A DNA stretch of 64,000 nt from Macrosoma leucophasiata (Eukaryota; Arthropoda; Insecta; Lepidoptera; Hedylidae), in NCBI GenBank assembly GCA_036365455.1, contig JAWQUS010000030.1, positions 4,092,001 to 4,156,000 of the forward strand, written 5' to 3'. The notes under the pieces are model-generated. The model was not told where the DNA came from, did no database searches, and worked only from the letters and a program-made list of their open reading frames with translations. Below are positions 63,261-64,000 of this stretch, one piece after another (the stretch's first letter is position 1; each line of letters starts with the position of its first letter). The position numbers and the translations under genes were made by a program.

Positions 63261-64000
63261 GACAAGGTTTAACGACTGCTATCTGTCGATAGCAACTGGG
63301 ACCGTCGGCGTCCTGCTCTCCGAAGCACGAAAATGCGCATTTTAATTTGCCACTAGTAGTCACCCGTCACACACCCGACCGCACCCGTATCGCTTAATCG
63401 AGTAGATCGCTTGCGTTATGGCATGGCAGATATCAGTCAAATTAGCTGTAAATGGTTTTTTTTAATCTCTAAGAGGGACTGCCGTTCTTCCAGCGTAGGA
63501 AACTCCAATGGCTAAATTAAATAGAAATTTTAATCCGTATAGACGCAGTGTGTTTTTTATGCTTTTATTATGTTTAGGTAAAAACTGGTCAAAACTTGAC
63601 CAAACAAATGAATAAATAGAAACAGTAATTTATGTTACAATAGATATATAAATTAGAGTCCAGCTCCATGTTCTACATCCTGATACGGGAGTCATAAAAA
63701 ATAGAGTTCAATTATATTTTAAAGGAAGATACGTTATAAGTCGTTCACTAAAAATGTGAGAGGAAATAAAAAAATTATTGCCGCCTGTAGGTTATCCAAT
63801 CTTTGCCGCCCTTAATTTTGATATCGTAGTCCACAATGATATCAATTACAGAACAATTATGAGACACGAAAATATGTAAATATAACTAAATTTCGACAAT
63901 AATATCGAATGGTCATGATCTTTGAACTTTAACAATTATTAATGTAAAGATATTGAAATATTTAGCATTGTACATACAATAGGACTATAATTCGATTTTA
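63261..64000. other. Non-coding stretch to the window end
   Basis: AT-rich, no supported feature. Confidence 0.4.

Noticed and set aside
1..64000. CRISPR arrays, operons and bacterial-type signals
   Set aside because: No spaced direct-repeat array was seen, and gene structure and repeats are those of an insect nuclear genome.

Overview
The window looks like lepidopteran (moth or butterfly) genomic DNA. It is AT-rich with little host coding sequence, and it is packed with transposable elements of a kind typical of Lepidoptera: BEL/Pao LTR retrotransposons, jockey-, RTE- and CR1-like LINEs, Lep1-like Helitrons with A|T insertion sites, tRNA-derived SINEs, a mariner, and hAT-like and PIF-like elements. 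The order is inferred from the repeat families, not from a species match.

Layout. 1-6.8 kb: no supported host gene, only old LINE, SINE and Helitron pieces. 6.8-13.2 kb: a complete BEL/Pao element on + (1800-aa uninterrupted polyprotein, two 363-bp LTRs that read as identical, 4-bp target duplication AATG). 14.5-17.1 kb: a decayed Rep/helicase Helitron on -. 18.87-18.94 kb: a probable first coding exon of a chloride intracellular channel (Clic) gene on -. About 180 bp upstream of its start is a 2.44-kb TIR element with TTA target duplications that holds two opposed LINE 3' ends. 21.6-30 kb: repeats only. 30.0-40.4 kb: a second BEL/Pao element on - (1905-aa open polyprotein, 1174-bp LTRs, GGTAT target duplication). 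Its 3' LTR was split by a LINE-like insertion, and 1523 bp spanning the junction were then tandemly duplicated.

40.4-51.6 kb holds the most interesting item: a piggyBac transposase-like gene on + that appears to be split into five coding exons. An acidic exon, a proline-rich exon and two short exons related to each other (one rich in RS dipeptides) join in phase, through good GT/AG sites, to a 2.1-kb exon with the DDE transposase core and C-terminal zinc-binding domain. The joined frame is 2412 nt (803 aa plus stop). Its 8.4-kb third intron is filled with jockey, Helitron, CR1, hAT, SINE and mariner copies, and no piggyBac terminal repeats were recognised. This pattern suggests a host-spliced, possibly domesticated gene.

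52-64 kb: a hAT-like element with an exact 8-bp target duplication and a nested insertion, several repeats and perfect hairpins, then the clearest ordinary host gene, the splicing factor Syf2 (59613-60320, intronless here). Syf2 is flanked upstream by one arm of a ~250-bp inverted repeat carrying a CRE-type palindrome and downstream by a small hAT-like MITE. No CRISPR, rRNA or confident tRNA gene was seen. All boundaries come from reading the sequence by eye.
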